The notes beneath the pieces are model-generated. The model was not told where the DNA came from. It worked only from the letters and a program-made list of their open reading frames with translations, and did no database searches. The position numbers and the translations under genes are program-made. From Chitinophagaceae bacterium (GTDB lineage: Bacteria; Bacteroidota; Bacteroidia; Chitinophagales; Chitinophagaceae), in NCBI GenBank assembly GCA_016720585.1, contig JADKKH010000009.1, positions 62,001 to 126,000 of the forward strand: DNA of 64,000 nucleotides. Reading direction: 5' to 3'. Within the stretch, counting starts at the first letter, position 1; each line of letters starts with the position of its first letter. Positions 53,071-62,302 of the stretch are shown piece after piece.

Positions 53071-53097
53071 TTTCCGGCTTTTGCAGCAAGCCGGAAA
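53071..53097. terminator. Stem-loop after the SprE/PorW-like gene
   Basis: TTTCCGGCTT (53071-53080) pairs perfectly with AAGCCGGAAA (53088-53097) over a 7-nt loop, 2 bp after the stop codon. T-rich sequence after it is weak, so this may be only a partial terminator. Confidence 0.6.
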
Positions 53098-53217
53098 AGG
53101 TTATTTGGCAAAAAATTAATCCTCCTGCCGGGGCTTCCGCTTCCATTTTTCTTATTTTCGGTTTCTAAACCCTGACTTCCTGAAAATCGCCTTTATTAAT
53201 TCAACCGTTTCTTATTT

Positions 53218-55638
53218 ATGAAAAAAGCTGTTCGGATATTCTGGCGCATTTTTGCTGGTGGTTTTGCTGCTTTTGTTTTACTGGTCATCCTGGCGAATGC
53301 CGGTGTGTTTGGCAAAATGCCTTCGCTGGCAGAACTGGAAAATCCTTCCATCCTGCAGGCCTCGGAAATATATGCAGAAGATGGCACCCTGATGGGAAAA
53401 TATTATACGGACAGAGGCAATCGCAGTAACGTTAAATACCGGGATATTTCCGCCCATGTTATTGATGCCTTGGTGGCTACTGAAGATGAGCGGTTTTATA
53501 ACCACAGCGGGATCGATTTTAAATCAACCATGCGGGCCATAGTCACTTTCGGTTCACAGGGAGGAGGCAGTACCATTACTCAACAACTGGCCCTGAACCT
53601 GTTTAATGAAAGAGCTTCGAACAGGGCTATACGCGTCATCCAGAAATTAAAAGAATGGATCATTGCGGTAAAGCTGGAAAAAAATTTTACAAAGCAAGAA
53701 ATCATCACCCTTTATCTGAATGCGGTTCCATTCGGCAATAATATTTACGGTATCCGCAATGCAGCCAGATCCTTTTTTCAAAAAGAACCAGACCGCCTGA
53801 ATGTAGAAGAAGCGGCCTTACTGGTGGGTATGTTGAAAGGAAACAGCATCTATAACCCGGTACGTAATCCAAAAGCCGCGCTTGATCGCAGGAATACAGT
53901 AATCGGTCAAATGGAAGTGAATGGTAAAATAACTTCGGCTGAAGCTACCCGGTTGAAAGCATTACCCATTAAACTTAATTATAAAAAACTGGATGAAAAC
54001 ACCGGTTATGCGCCTTATTTCCGCGAGGTGCTGAAAGATGAAGTGCGGGATGCCTTAAAAGATGTAAAAAAATCCAACGGGGATACGTATGATATTTATG
54101 ATGATGGATTGAAAATCTATACCACCATTAATCCACAGATGCAGCAATATGCGGAGGAGGGAATGGCTTTGCAGATGACCGCATTGCAACGTAGTATCAA
54201 TGCCCGGGCTTCCATAAAAAATGGAACTATTTGGAAGGATCATGAAAAAATACTGGAAAAGGCCATCAAAGAATCAGACCGGTGGAGAAACCTGGAAGAA
54301 GATGGATTAAGTGATAAAGAGATAAGGGCCAGTTTCAATAATAAAGTGCCCATGAAGATATTTGCCTGGAATACCAAACGGGAAAAAGACACGCTGATGA
54401 CTCCTTATGATTCGATAAAGTATCACCGGCAGATGGAGCAGGCTTCTTTTATGGCCATGGATCCTGTAACCGGTGAGGTAAGGGCCTGGGTGGGTGGTAT
54501 TAATTTTAAAACATACAAGTATGACCATGTGAACCTGAAAACAAAAAGACAGGTTGGTTCTACTATAAAGCCTTTTTTGTATACACAGGCTATGGAAGAA
54601 AGAGGTTTTACTCCCGAGACTGAATGTGAAAACGTAGCCCAATTCTTTCCCGGAAGCGGATGGGTGCCTTCCGGCAGAAAATGTGGCGGGGGAACCATGA
54701 CCATGGCCAATGCGCTGGCATATTCAAAAAACTGTGCCACGGCTTATATTATGAAACAGGTAGGGCCGCAGCAGTTTGCCGATTTTCTGGCCCGAATAAA
54801 TATCCCAACGAAAGTGAAGCCATTTCCTTCCATTGCTTTAGGCACCTGCGATCTGTCCATGTATGAGATGCTCTGGGGTTATACCATTTTTGCAGGTCGT
54901 GGTTTTTCAACCAAACCTTATTGCATAAGCCGCATCGAAGATCGGAATGGTAATGTGATCAAACGTTTTGATTACAGTGTAAACCGGAAAGAAGCCGTAA
55001 GTGAAGTAACGGCTTATACCATGGCCCGTATGATGCAGGGTACGGTAGATAAAGGAACCGCCGGTGGCCTGCGTAACCGGGTGGGTGCTGCAGAAATGGG
55101 TGGCAAAACAGGAACAACGGATGACAATGCTGATGCCTGGTTTATGGGATACACGCCCCAGCTGTTAGCAGGATCCTGGGTTGGGTTTGATGATCGTTTT
55201 CTGCGTAATGAAGGAGATGGGAACAGGATAGCCAGACCTATTTGTGAATATTTTTTCAAGAAGGTACTGGCAGATAAAAAACTGGGTATTGAACGGGATG
55301 CAAAATTTGTACGGCCTGCCGAACTGGAAAATGAGATCAATAGTGCCGATATACTGATCAGCGATTCAGACCCGGATCCGGCAGGACAAGGTGATGACCA
55401 GGGAGTTGGCAATGAACAGGATTATAATAATTATAATACACAGGACTCAATTGGTGCCGAATCAAAAAAATATACCGATGATGGCGGGAATATACCCCCG
55501 GTTAAAAAAGATACGGTTACTAAATCCCCTGCAAAAAAAGAGACCGATAACAGTAAACCTATTGGTGCTCCTACCAACGAAACAAAGAAAAAGGGAAACC
55601 TTTTAAAGAGGATTTTTGGTAAAAAAGATAAACAATAA
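53218..55638 (+). CDS. Penicillin-binding protein 1A, transglycosylase/transpeptidase
   Basis: An 806-residue inner-membrane cell-wall enzyme with one N-terminal anchor (FWRIFAGGFAAFVLLVILANAGV). The GT51 glycosyltransferase part shows ATEDERFYNHSGID (catalytic Glu90 region), GGSTITQQLALNLF (about 116-129) and the later LYLNAVPFGNNIYGIRNAA. The transpeptidase shows the SxxK box in VGSTIKPFLYTQ, the SxN box in AYSKNCATAY, and GGKTGTTDDNADAWFMGYTP (KTG box). The end is a low-complexity acidic and Lys-rich tail (DPDPAGQGDDQGVGNEQD, then KKDTVTKSPAKKETDN). It is a class A PBP, PBP1a-type, by layout. It appears monocistronic. Confidence 0.93.
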   Translation: MKKAVRIFWRIFAGGFAAFVLLVILANAGVFGKMPSLAELENPSILQASEIYAEDGTLMGKYYTDRGNRSNVKYRDISAHVIDALVATEDERFYNHSGIDFKSTMRAIVTFGSQGGGSTITQQLALNLFNERASNRAIRVIQKLKEWIIAVKLEKNFTKQEIITLYLNAVPFGNNIYGIRNAARSFFQKEPDRLNVEEAALLVGMLKGNSIYNPVRNPKAALDRRNTVIGQMEVNGKITSAEATRLKALPIKLNYKKLDENTGYAPYFREVLKDEVRDALKDVKKSNGDTYDIYDDGLKIYTTINPQMQQYAEEGMALQMTALQRSINARASIKNGTIWKDHEKILEKAIKESDRWRNLEEDGLSDKEIRASFNNKVPMKIFAWNTKREKDTLMTPYDSIKYHRQMEQASFMAMDPVTGEVRAWVGGINFKTYKYDHVNLKTKRQVGSTIKPFLYTQAMEERGFTPETECENVAQFFPGSGWVPSGRKCGGGTMTMANALAYSKNCATAYIMKQVGPQQFADFLARINIPTKVKPFPSIALGTCDLSMYEMLWGYTIFAGRGFSTKPYCISRIEDRNGNVIKRFDYSVNRKEAVSEVTAYTMARMMQGTVDKGTAGGLRNRVGAAEMGGKTGTTDDNADAWFMGYTPQLLAGSWVGFDDRFLRNEGDGNRIARPICEYFFKKVLADKKLGIERDAKFVRPAELENEINSADILISDSDPDPAGQGDDQGVGNEQDYNNYNTQDSIGAESKKYTDDGGNIPPVKKDTVTKSPAKKETDNSKPIGAPTNETKKKGNLLKRIFGKKDKQ

Positions 55639-55676
55639 TCGTATAAGAAAAACAAAATTCCAAAGCAAAAACACTC

Positions 55677-56165
55677 ATGCTTAGGATCCGCAAAGCCACC
55701 ATCAGCGATATCGGGCTTATCCGGGAACTTACTTTTAAAGTATGGCCGCAAACGTATACTCCTATTATTTCCAGAGAACAGATTGACTTTATGCTGGGTA
55801 TGATGTACAGCGAAACGTCGTTACAGAAACAAATGAATGAAGGCTGTCAGTTCATTCTCGTTTACGATGAAACCCGGCCGGTAGGGTTTGCCTCCTACCA
55901 GGAAATTGAACCATCTGTTTTTAAACTTCATAAAATATATGTACTTATATCACAACAAGGCAAGGGTGCCGGCCGGTTTGTGATTGACTTTGTAATCTCT
56001 GAAATAAAAAAACGAGACGCTGCCTCCTTACTATTGCAGGTAAACCGGAACAACCCCGCCAAATTATTTTATGAGAAACTGGGATTTACGAGTATCGATG
56101 AGATTGATGCTGATATCGGGCAGGGGTATTTTATGAATGATTATGTCATGGAGATGAAAGTCTGA
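55677..56165 (+). CDS. GNAT family N-acetyltransferase
   Basis: A 162-residue GNAT protein. The N-terminal part LRIRKATISDIGLIRELTFKVWPQTYTPIIS is typical, RPVGFASYQEI is strand 4, VFKLHKIYVLISQQGKGAGRFVIDF carries the acetyl-CoA loop QGKGAG, and LQVNRNNPAKLFYEKLGF is motif B. Substrate unknown. It starts 38 bp after the PBP1A gene, but a link with cell-wall synthesis is only positional. It is the second GNAT in the window and not a close copy of the first. Confidence 0.86.
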   Translation: MLRIRKATISDIGLIRELTFKVWPQTYTPIISREQIDFMLGMMYSETSLQKQMNEGCQFILVYDETRPVGFASYQEIEPSVFKLHKIYVLISQQGKGAGRFVIDFVISEIKKRDAASLLLQVNRNNPAKLFYEKLGFTSIDEIDADIGQGYFMNDYVMEMKV

Positions 56166-56203
56166 TACGGTAATGAACTTCACTCAAACGGAAAATGGGA
56201 AGA

Positions 56204-56674
56204 TTATTTGTCGCTTTTCAAAACGTTTTTGCAGTCCAGGTAATTGGTAGGGTCCACTGGTTTATCAAACTCATACATCAATAATTCAATACTTTCACCC
56301 GGACTAATATATCCCAGGGGCTGACCAAGTTTTACGACATCATTTCTTTTTACCAGCAGTTTATTCAGACCGGTGTACCAAAAATAATAATCCTTCCCGT
56401 TGATCTTTACAAAAAGTACCAACCCATTTTTTGAATCATCCGTTAACTCTGTATTGGTCACCCTTCCGATGCCCACTGATTTAACAATGGTATCCGGAAC
56501 ACTCTGCAACACGACGCACAGGTCGGGTTCTTCAAAATGAATGACGTTTTTTGGAGGCGGTACAATCGTTGCATCATTCAGCGGGCAGATAAGCCGGATA
56601 CTTTCTTTTTGTGCCAGTAAATCACCCGGTTGAAAAAAAATTACCAGCAGGCAGAGCTTCATTAAATTTTTCAT
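56204..56674 (-). CDS. Secreted M23/LytM-like protein, probably catalytically dead
   Basis: A 156-residue protein with a signal (MKNLMKLCLLVIFFQPGDLLAQ). The domain resembles an M23 endopeptidase core: VTNTELTDDSKNGLVLFVKINGKDYYFWYTGLNKLLVKRNDVVKLGQPLGYISPGESIELLMYEFDKPVDPTNYLDC. In active enzymes this region reads HxxxD, then H-A-H-L, then HLHFE. Here the corresponding places are occupied by Asp/Asn, YTGL and ELLMYEF, so the zinc ligands are gone. A regulatory or wall-binding role like EnvC-type LytM domains is possible. It forms a pair with the 99-residue gene just upstream (12-bp gap). Confidence 0.7.
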   Translation of the reverse strand: MKNLMKLCLLVIFFQPGDLLAQKESIRLICPLNDATIVPPPKNVIHFEEPDLCVVLQSVPDTIVKSVGIGRVTNTELTDDSKNGLVLFVKINGKDYYFWYTGLNKLLVKRNDVVKLGQPLGYISPGESIELLMYEFDKPVDPTNYLDCKNVLKSDK

Positions 56675-56686
56675 ACAATTTATTGA

Positions 56687-56986
56687 TCAGCGTTTTTGCA
56701 TTCTCAGTTTTTTTGCCATCTCCGCACTCATCCCTTCTGCAGAAATTCCATAGCCACTCACCAATACCCCTTTTACTCCGGTAACAGATTCTATGGCATA
56801 TACGATGGCTTCATCAGCCGGATCAGAATTGCCTTCAAACCTGTAAACTTCTACGATCTCAAAGTCATTAATATCAAACCGGTCGTCCTGGCAGACGAGA
56901 CAATTCTCCTGAAGGTTGAAATCAACAACAAAATCTCTTTTTTTCAGCCCATTAACGGCTTCAGATACACTATCATATGAAATCAT
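56687..56986 (-). CDS. Small conserved protein (often labelled PRPP synthetase, unlikely)
   Basis: A 99-residue soluble protein: MISYDSVSEAVNGLKKRDFVVDFNLQENCLVC, then DINDFEIVEVYRFEGNSDPADEAIVYAIESVTGVKGVLVSGYGI and a helical end SAEMAKKLRMQKR. I recognise it as the small Bacteroidota family that databases often mislabel phosphoribosylpyrophosphate synthetase. It has no PRPP-binding loop (DxxxGGT-like) and is far too short, so I leave its function open. The FRFEG/YAIES core may be a small alpha/beta fold. It lies directly upstream of the degenerate M23 gene. Confidence 0.75.
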   Translation of the reverse strand: MISYDSVSEAVNGLKKRDFVVDFNLQENCLVCQDDRFDINDFEIVEVYRFEGNSDPADEAIVYAIESVTGVKGVLVSGYGISAEGMSAEMAKKLRMQKR

Positions 56987-57162
56987 GTTCCCGTTTATTA
57001 ACTATTTCAAAGTTATTCTTATTTAGGTTAATCCCGTTTATAGTCTCTCCCCTGATCCTCAATTAGAAGGCGGTTTTTTAGTATGCTTACCTAACAGGAC
57101 AAGATGTGTAAAATAAGTATACAAAGACGCAGTTAACAAGCCATTTATTCGCCGGTAAACAG

Positions 57163-57170
57163 TACCTTTG
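57163..57170 (+). promoter_or_regulatory. -7 box (TACCTTTG) of ahcY
   Basis: A perfect TAnnTTTG 24 bp before the ahcY ATG. No clear -33 TTTG at the right distance, so this is partial support. I see no SAH- or SAM-type riboswitch in the leader. Confidence 0.5.
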
Positions 57171-57194
57171 CCGCCATAAATAAAAATCCTAATA

Positions 57195-58520
57195 ATGTCA
57201 ACTGTAACAAAATCCATTGATTTTAGCCTGCCATATAAAGTGGCAGATATTTCCCTTGCAGCCTGGGGACGTAAAGAAATAAGATTGGCCGAAGCAGAAA
57301 TGCCCGGTCTGATGTCGATCCGTAAAGAATACGGACCATCACAGCCACTGAAAGGTGCACGGGTAGCTGGTTGCCTTCACATGACAATTCAAACCGCTGT
57401 TTTAATCGAAACATTGACAGCCCTGGGCGCTGAAGTAAAATGGAGTTCCTGTAATATTTTCTCCACGCAGGATCATGCTGCGGCAGCCATTGCTGCTGCC
57501 GGTATTGGTGTATTTGCCTGGAAAGGTCAATCACAGGAAGAAGCTGACTGGTGTATTGAACAAACCTTATTCTTTGGAGGTAAAGACAAGCCCTTAAATA
57601 TGATCCTCGATGATGGGGGTGATCTGACCAACATGGTACTGGATACTTATCCTGAACTGATCCAGTACGTAAAAGGTATCTCAGAAGAAACGACTACAGG
57701 GGTTCACCGTTTATATGAAAGAGTGGCAAAAGGCACATTGCCCATGCCGGCTATCAATGTGAACGATTCGGTAACCAAATCCAAGTTTGATAATAAATAT
57801 GGTTGTAAAGAATCATTGGTGGATTCTATACGCCGTGCCACGGATGTGATGCTGGCAGGTAAAATTGCGGTAGTGGGTGGCTATGGTGATGTGGGAAAAG
57901 GTTCTGCGGCTTCATTAGCCGGGGCAGGTTGCCGGGTTATCGTTACAGAGATCGATCCTATCTGTGCTTTACAGGCAGCTATGGACGGTTTTGAAGTAAA
58001 GAAAATGATTGACGCAGTGAAAGAAGCCGACATCGTTGTTACCGCTTCCGGTTGCCGGGATCTGATCAGGGGCGAGCATTTCAAACTGATGAAAGACAAA
58101 GTAATCGTTTGTAATATCGGGCACTTTGATATTGAAATTGATATTGCCTGGTTGAATACCAACTATGGTGACACCAAAGATACCATCAAACCACAGGTAG
58201 ATATTTATAATGTAGATGGTCATGATGTTATCATTCTTGCGGAAGGCCGCCTGGTGAATCTCGGTTGTGCAACCGGTCATCCATCATTTGTGATGAGCAA
58301 TTCATTCAGCAACCAGACCCTGGCGCAGATAGAATTATGGACGAATAATAAAAATTATGAGAACAAAGTTTATGTTCTTCCCAAACACCTTGATGAAAAA
58401 GTTGCCCGGCTTCACCTTGCAAAAATTGGTGTGGTGCTGGATGAACTGACGGATGCACAAGCTGCTTACCTGGGTATCGGTAAAGAAGGTCCGTTTAAAT
58501 CTGAACAATACAGGTATTAA
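57195..58520 (+). CDS. ahcY: Adenosylhomocysteinase
   Basis: A 441-residue enzyme that splits S-adenosylhomocysteine into adenosine and homocysteine, keeping methylation going. The marks are full: KVADISLAAWGRKEIRLAEAEMPGLM, CLHMTIQTAVLIETL, WSSCNIFSTQDHAAAAIA, DDGGDLTNMVLD, GISEETTTGVHRLYE, the NAD-binding loop VVGGYGDVGKGSAASLAG, and the C-terminal LDEKVARLHLAKIGVVLDELT with FKSEQYRY. The C-terminal KxxYRY-type residues match family length. It is a single gene, with a strong terminator and a likely own promoter. It serves, among others, the methyltransferase encoded at 26961-27599. Confidence 0.97.
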   Translation: MSTVTKSIDFSLPYKVADISLAAWGRKEIRLAEAEMPGLMSIRKEYGPSQPLKGARVAGCLHMTIQTAVLIETLTALGAEVKWSSCNIFSTQDHAAAAIAAAGIGVFAWKGQSQEEADWCIEQTLFFGGKDKPLNMILDDGGDLTNMVLDTYPELIQYVKGISEETTTGVHRLYERVAKGTLPMPAINVNDSVTKSKFDNKYGCKESLVDSIRRATDVMLAGKIAVVGGYGDVGKGSAASLAGAGCRVIVTEIDPICALQAAMDGFEVKKMIDAVKEADIVVTASGCRDLIRGEHFKLMKDKVIVCNIGHFDIEIDIAWLNTNYGDTKDTIKPQVDIYNVDGHDVIILAEGRLVNLGCATGHPSFVMSNSFSNQTLAQIELWTNNKNYENKVYVLPKHLDEKVARLHLAKIGVVLDELTDAQAAYLGIGKEGPFKSEQYRY

Positions 58521-58541
58521 ATTAAAATTAATATAGTACTG

Positions 58542-58568
58542 AAAACCCACTTGCAGAAAGTGGGTTTT
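58542..58568. terminator. Bidirectional intrinsic terminator after ahcY
   Basis: AAAACCCACTT (58542-58552) and AAGTGGGTTTT (58558-58568) give an 11-bp stem with a 5-nt loop, followed by T on the plus strand. It also ends the convergent 163-residue gene. Confidence 0.85.
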
Positions 58569-58583
58569 TTTATTCCGGATAAT

Positions 58584-59075
58584 TTATTTTATCAGCGTTT
58601 TAGCTTCATTCACCAGGCAGGTGGTCAACACCATGAGTGCCTGTTGCTCAGTGGGGCCAAATGTAACTTTGGTTTCCTTTTTGTTATTGCCCGTAAAAAT
58701 AATATGGGTTATTTTCAGTGTCATCATTTTCTGTAAAACTGCCGGGGTAAGTGACGTATTCTTAAAAACAAAATGAAAGAGCCCCTCGCAGTTCATCGTG
58801 CCGCCGTTTCGAGAGGTCATTTTTGTTTTGGTGCCTTCAAAAAAAATAGCGGCCATGGAGTTATTATCAAAACATTTGTCCACGCCCTCAATGGAAAAAA
58901 GAACATCGATCTCTTTGCTGTCTGCATCAATTGTTACGGAACCGCCGTCAAAGAAAATAAAGCCCGTGGAAAGTTTAGTTTCTTTTGTATATGGATCTGT
59001 TTCCTTACTCAGTTTACAATCCTGCGCGGCTAAGAAAAGGGGAAGTAGAAATACGAAAACCAATACCTGTTTCAT
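58584..59075 (-). CDS. Secreted conserved hypothetical protein, 163 aa
   Basis: A 163-residue protein with signal peptide MKQVLVFVFLLPLFLAAQ and a mature part rich in beta strands: DPYTKETKLSTGFIFFDGGSVTIDADSKEIDVLFSIEG, CFDNNSMAAIFFEGTKTKMTSRNGGTMNCEGLFHFVFKN, LKITHIIFTGNNKKETKVTF. Three or four Cys may form disulfides. I do not recognise the family. The pattern (signal plus short sandwich with a TKETK-type opening) is shared by many Chitinophagaceae secreted proteins. It converges with ahcY, from which it is separated by the terminator. Confidence 0.65.
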   Translation of the reverse strand: MKQVLVFVFLLPLFLAAQDCKLSKETDPYTKETKLSTGFIFFDGGSVTIDADSKEIDVLFSIEGVDKCFDNNSMAAIFFEGTKTKMTSRNGGTMNCEGLFHFVFKNTSLTPAVLQKMMTLKITHIIFTGNNKKETKVTFGPTEQQALMVLTTCLVNEAKTLIK

Positions 59076-59264
59076 AAAAGACTGATTATACTTAAAATTA
59101 GCATTTTTTGCTGCAACTAAAATTGGACGAAAATAATATTACTCCGGTTGGCAGATGTCGAAAAAGGGGTTTTTGACAGGGCAACTACAGCTCCCATCCA
59201 TCCGTTATTATACTATCTTTATAGACAAGGCTACCAACCCTCCATAGCCGGGAATCAGACTGTT

Positions 59265-61874
59265 ATGAAAAGGCTCGTCCATATTTTTATTCTGCTGACT
59301 GTATTTTCTTTTGCAGCCAGGGCCAGTCATATTACCGGTGGTGAGATGTATTACACGTTTACCGGCTTTAGTAATGGGATGTATCAATACAATGTTACCC
59401 TTAAACTTTTCCAGCGTTGCGGGAGTGGACGGCAATTTCCCAACCCGGCCATAATTTCCATTTTTGATAAAACCAATAATGCGCGGATAAATGATCTTAC
59501 GATCTCTATTTCTAATACAGAGACTATCAGTATCACCAACCCCGATCCCTGTATTACCAATCCTCCTACAGTTTGTTATGATGTGGCCTATTATTCTTTC
59601 ACCGTCTCATTACCCGGCTCTGCGGCCGGATATGTGATGGCGAGCCAGGTTAATTACCGTATCGCAGGCATCAACAACCTAACACCAGGATACAATAATA
59701 TTGGCGCCACGTATACGGCTGAGATACCGGGCAATTCACCTATTTCCAATGGACCGGAAAATAACAGTGCCACCTTTAATGGTAATGACCTGGTAATTGT
59801 TTGTGCCAATAATAACTTCACCTATAGTTTTGCTGCACAGGATGCTGATGGCGATCAGTTACTGTATTCCTTCTGCGGAGCCTATGCCAGTACATCCGGG
59901 GGAGGTGGCGGCGCCGTACCCACCAATCCACCGCCCTATCCGGAAGTACCTTATGCTTTTCCCGATTTTACCGATACGGCTCCACTGGGAAATGCAGTAC
60001 TGGTAAATCCCACCACGGGTTTAGTAACGGGTATTGCCCCGCCACAGGGAATTTATGTCATTACGGTTTGTGTGGATGAGATCAGGAACGGTGTTGTGAT
60101 AGCCCGGCAACGTAAAGATGTGCAGATAAATATTGCCGATTGCAGTATTGCTTCCGCCTCCCTGCTGCCCGAATATTTTTTATGCAAGGATTTTACGACA
60201 ACCATTGCCAATCAATCCCAGAGTCCGTTGATCATTTCTTACGACTGGGAGATCAAAGACAATACTAATGCTGTAATTGTTACCGGTACGGCACCCAGCA
60301 TTACGCATACCTTTTCGGCGGCCGGAATTTACACGGTAAAACTTGTCATCAACCGTAATCAGCCCTGCAGCGATTCCACAACAGCTCTTATAAAAGTATT
60401 CCCGGGATTTGTTCCGGATTTTAGTTCAACAGGTATTTGTGTAACCAAACCCACCCTTTTTACAGACCAAACGCTTTCAGTTTATGGAATAGTAAATGCG
60501 TGGACCTGGGATTTTGGGGAAACATCAACCCTTACTGATAATTCAATTATCCAAAATCCCGCATATTCCTATCCGTTATCCGGGATAAAAAATGTACGAC
60601 TGATAGTAACGGATACCAAAGGTTGCCGGGATACTGTTTATAAAGATATTACCATACTTGATAAACCACTTCTTACTCTTGGCTTTACCGATACCCTTAT
60701 CTGTGTAAACGATTACCTGATGTTGCAGGCTTCCGGAAATGGTAATTTCAGCTGGTCACCCCCTGTAAATATCATCAATGCCAATACAGCAACACCTATT
60801 GTCTCGCCGGCTGCTACCACCACGTATTTTGTTGACCTGGATGATAACGGCTGTCGTAACAGGGATTCGGTAAAAGTCCGGGTGGTTAGCTTTGTAAGCC
60901 TGCAGACCATGAATGATACGATCATCTGTAAGGGCGATACGATCCGGTTAAGCGTTATCTCCGATGGATTGCAATATGCTTGGACACCGGCTGTACAAAT
61001 TATTGATCCGCTGGTTCAAAATCCATTTGTGTTCACCAATTCATTAACCGATTACGAGGTAACTGCCATCATTGGCGGATGCTCGGCAACCGATAAGATA
61101 CGGGTGACACCGATACCTTACCCGGTGGCGAATGCCGGTGCTGATGTTGAAATCTGTTACAATTCTCCTGTTCAGCTTAATGGCAGCACCGATGGTAATT
61201 CGTGGATATGGGCACCGGCTAATTTGCTTAATGATGCCCGGATTTTAAATCCGTTATCATACCCTCCACGGACAACGAATTATATCCTTTCAGCCTATGA
61301 TACTAAAGGCTGTCCCAAACCCGGAAGAGATACTATTCAAGTTACCGTATTACCTAAAATGAAAGTCAGTGCCGGAAGGGATACGGCTGTTGTAACCGGA
61401 CAGCCATTGCAACTGAATGCCCATGGTGGAATTGCTTATACCTGGTATCCTGCTGTTCATCTTTCTGCTGACAATATTCCCGACCCCATTGCTATGTTTA
61501 CCAACCCCACTGCTAGCATACAATATAAACTGGTAGCATTTAGCGAAGAAGGTTGCAGAGATTCCGCTTATATTACTATTAAAGTCTATAAAACTCTACC
61601 AACCGTTTTTGTACCCTCAGGATTTACACCTAATAACGATGGCAAAAATGATGTACTGCGTCCAATAGCTGTTGGGATAAAGCATATTGACTATTTCAAC
61701 ATTTATAACCGCTGGGGACAACTGCTTTTTTCAACCCAAATAAATGGCGCTGGCTGGGATGGGAAAATTAACGGGCAGCCCCAGGCAACGGGTACATTTG
61801 TCTGGATGGTAAAAGCAACCGATTATACGGGAGCAGCTTATTTTCAAAAAGGAGTCGTATCGCTTATCCGTTAA
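59265..61874 (+). CDS. PKD-type surface protein with gliding motility-associated (CHU_C) C-terminal domain
   Basis: An 869-residue secreted protein. The start ATG 59265 begins signal MKRLVHIFILLTVFSFAA. Residues about 25-300 hold an immunoglobulin-like, Cys-poor N-terminal region (GGEMYYTFTGFSNGMYQYNVTLKLFQRC, then DADGDQLLYSFCGAY). PKD-like repeats follow (SYDWEIKDNTNAVIVTGTAPSITHTFSAAGIYTVKLVI; AWTWDFGETSTLTDNSIIQNPAYSYPLSGIKNVRLIVTDTKGC), then several Ig-like motifs (NGNFSWSPPVNIINANTATPIVSPAATTTYFVDL). The last 90 residues are the T9SS type B sorting domain: TVFVPSGFTPNNDGKNDVLRP, FNIYNRWGQLLFS, GWDGKINGQPQATGTFVWMVKA. So it is exported by type IX secretion, probably to the surface. Confidence 0.9.
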   Translation: MKRLVHIFILLTVFSFAARASHITGGEMYYTFTGFSNGMYQYNVTLKLFQRCGSGRQFPNPAIISIFDKTNNARINDLTISISNTETISITNPDPCITNPPTVCYDVAYYSFTVSLPGSAAGYVMASQVNYRIAGINNLTPGYNNIGATYTAEIPGNSPISNGPENNSATFNGNDLVIVCANNNFTYSFAAQDADGDQLLYSFCGAYASTSGGGGGAVPTNPPPYPEVPYAFPDFTDTAPLGNAVLVNPTTGLVTGIAPPQGIYVITVCVDEIRNGVVIARQRKDVQINIADCSIASASLLPEYFLCKDFTTTIANQSQSPLIISYDWEIKDNTNAVIVTGTAPSITHTFSAAGIYTVKLVINRNQPCSDSTTALIKVFPGFVPDFSSTGICVTKPTLFTDQTLSVYGIVNAWTWDFGETSTLTDNSIIQNPAYSYPLSGIKNVRLIVTDTKGCRDTVYKDITILDKPLLTLGFTDTLICVNDYLMLQASGNGNFSWSPPVNIINANTATPIVSPAATTTYFVDLDDNGCRNRDSVKVRVVSFVSLQTMNDTIICKGDTIRLSVISDGLQYAWTPAVQIIDPLVQNPFVFTNSLTDYEVTAIIGGCSATDKIRVTPIPYPVANAGADVEICYNSPVQLNGSTDGNSWIWAPANLLNDARILNPLSYPPRTTNYILSAYDTKGCPKPGRDTIQVTVLPKMKVSAGRDTAVVTGQPLQLNAHGGIAYTWYPAVHLSADNIPDPIAMFTNPTASIQYKLVAFSEEGCRDSAYITIKVYKTLPTVFVPSGFTPNNDGKNDVLRPIAVGIKHIDYFNIYNRWGQLLFSTQINGAGWDGKINGQPQATGTFVWMVKATDYTGAAYFQKGVVSLIR

Positions 61875-62017
61875 TTATTTTTCTTTCCACTTATGATTGG
61901 CTCTGGTACAGGCAGCTCCCTGACTTGTTTGAAATCAATTTTGTGAACAACTTTTCTTTTGCAATAACTCCTGTATAGCATAATAATTGATACATGTGAT
62001 CCTACAAAATCCAACGT

Positions 62018-62287
62018 ATGCATATGCAATTTGTGAAAATGATCCAATTTACCCGGCTGGTAAAAGCTGAAGGGCGTCTCCGGGAATTTAATTTCAGGAA
62101 ATTAAAAAGTCCTGAGGCAGAATTGTTTTCAGTAAATGTTTGTACGGAACGTGGCGACCGTATCATTTTCAATATGCAGAAAAAAGAAAATAACTGGCGG
62201 CTCGTTCCCGGCGAGGTACCCCCATGGATTGAGCAGAGTGAGGATAACCTGAATGAAGTAATTGAAGATGAACTCAGGAAAGGGTAA
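62018..62287 (+). CDS. Small conserved hypothetical protein, 89 aa
   Basis: An 89-residue basic-then-acidic soluble protein: MHMQFVKMIQFTRLVKAEGRLREFNFRKLKSPEAELFSVNVCTERGDRIIFNMQKKENNWRLVPGEVPPWIEQ ends in an acidic helix (SEDNLNEVIEDELRKG). ATG at 62018, 62024 or 62039 are all possible; I take the first. It looks like a small beta/alpha domain of Bacteroidota with unknown role; the motif QFTRLVKAEGRLREFNFRK suggests nucleic acid or protein contacts. Its codon use looks normal. It stands between the CHU_C gene and a convergent thioredoxin gene. Confidence 0.6.
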   Translation: MHMQFVKMIQFTRLVKAEGRLREFNFRKLKSPEAELFSVNVCTERGDRIIFNMQKKENNWRLVPGEVPPWIEQSEDNLNEVIEDELRKG

Positions 62288-62302
62288 ATATCCCCCTTTG
62301 AT

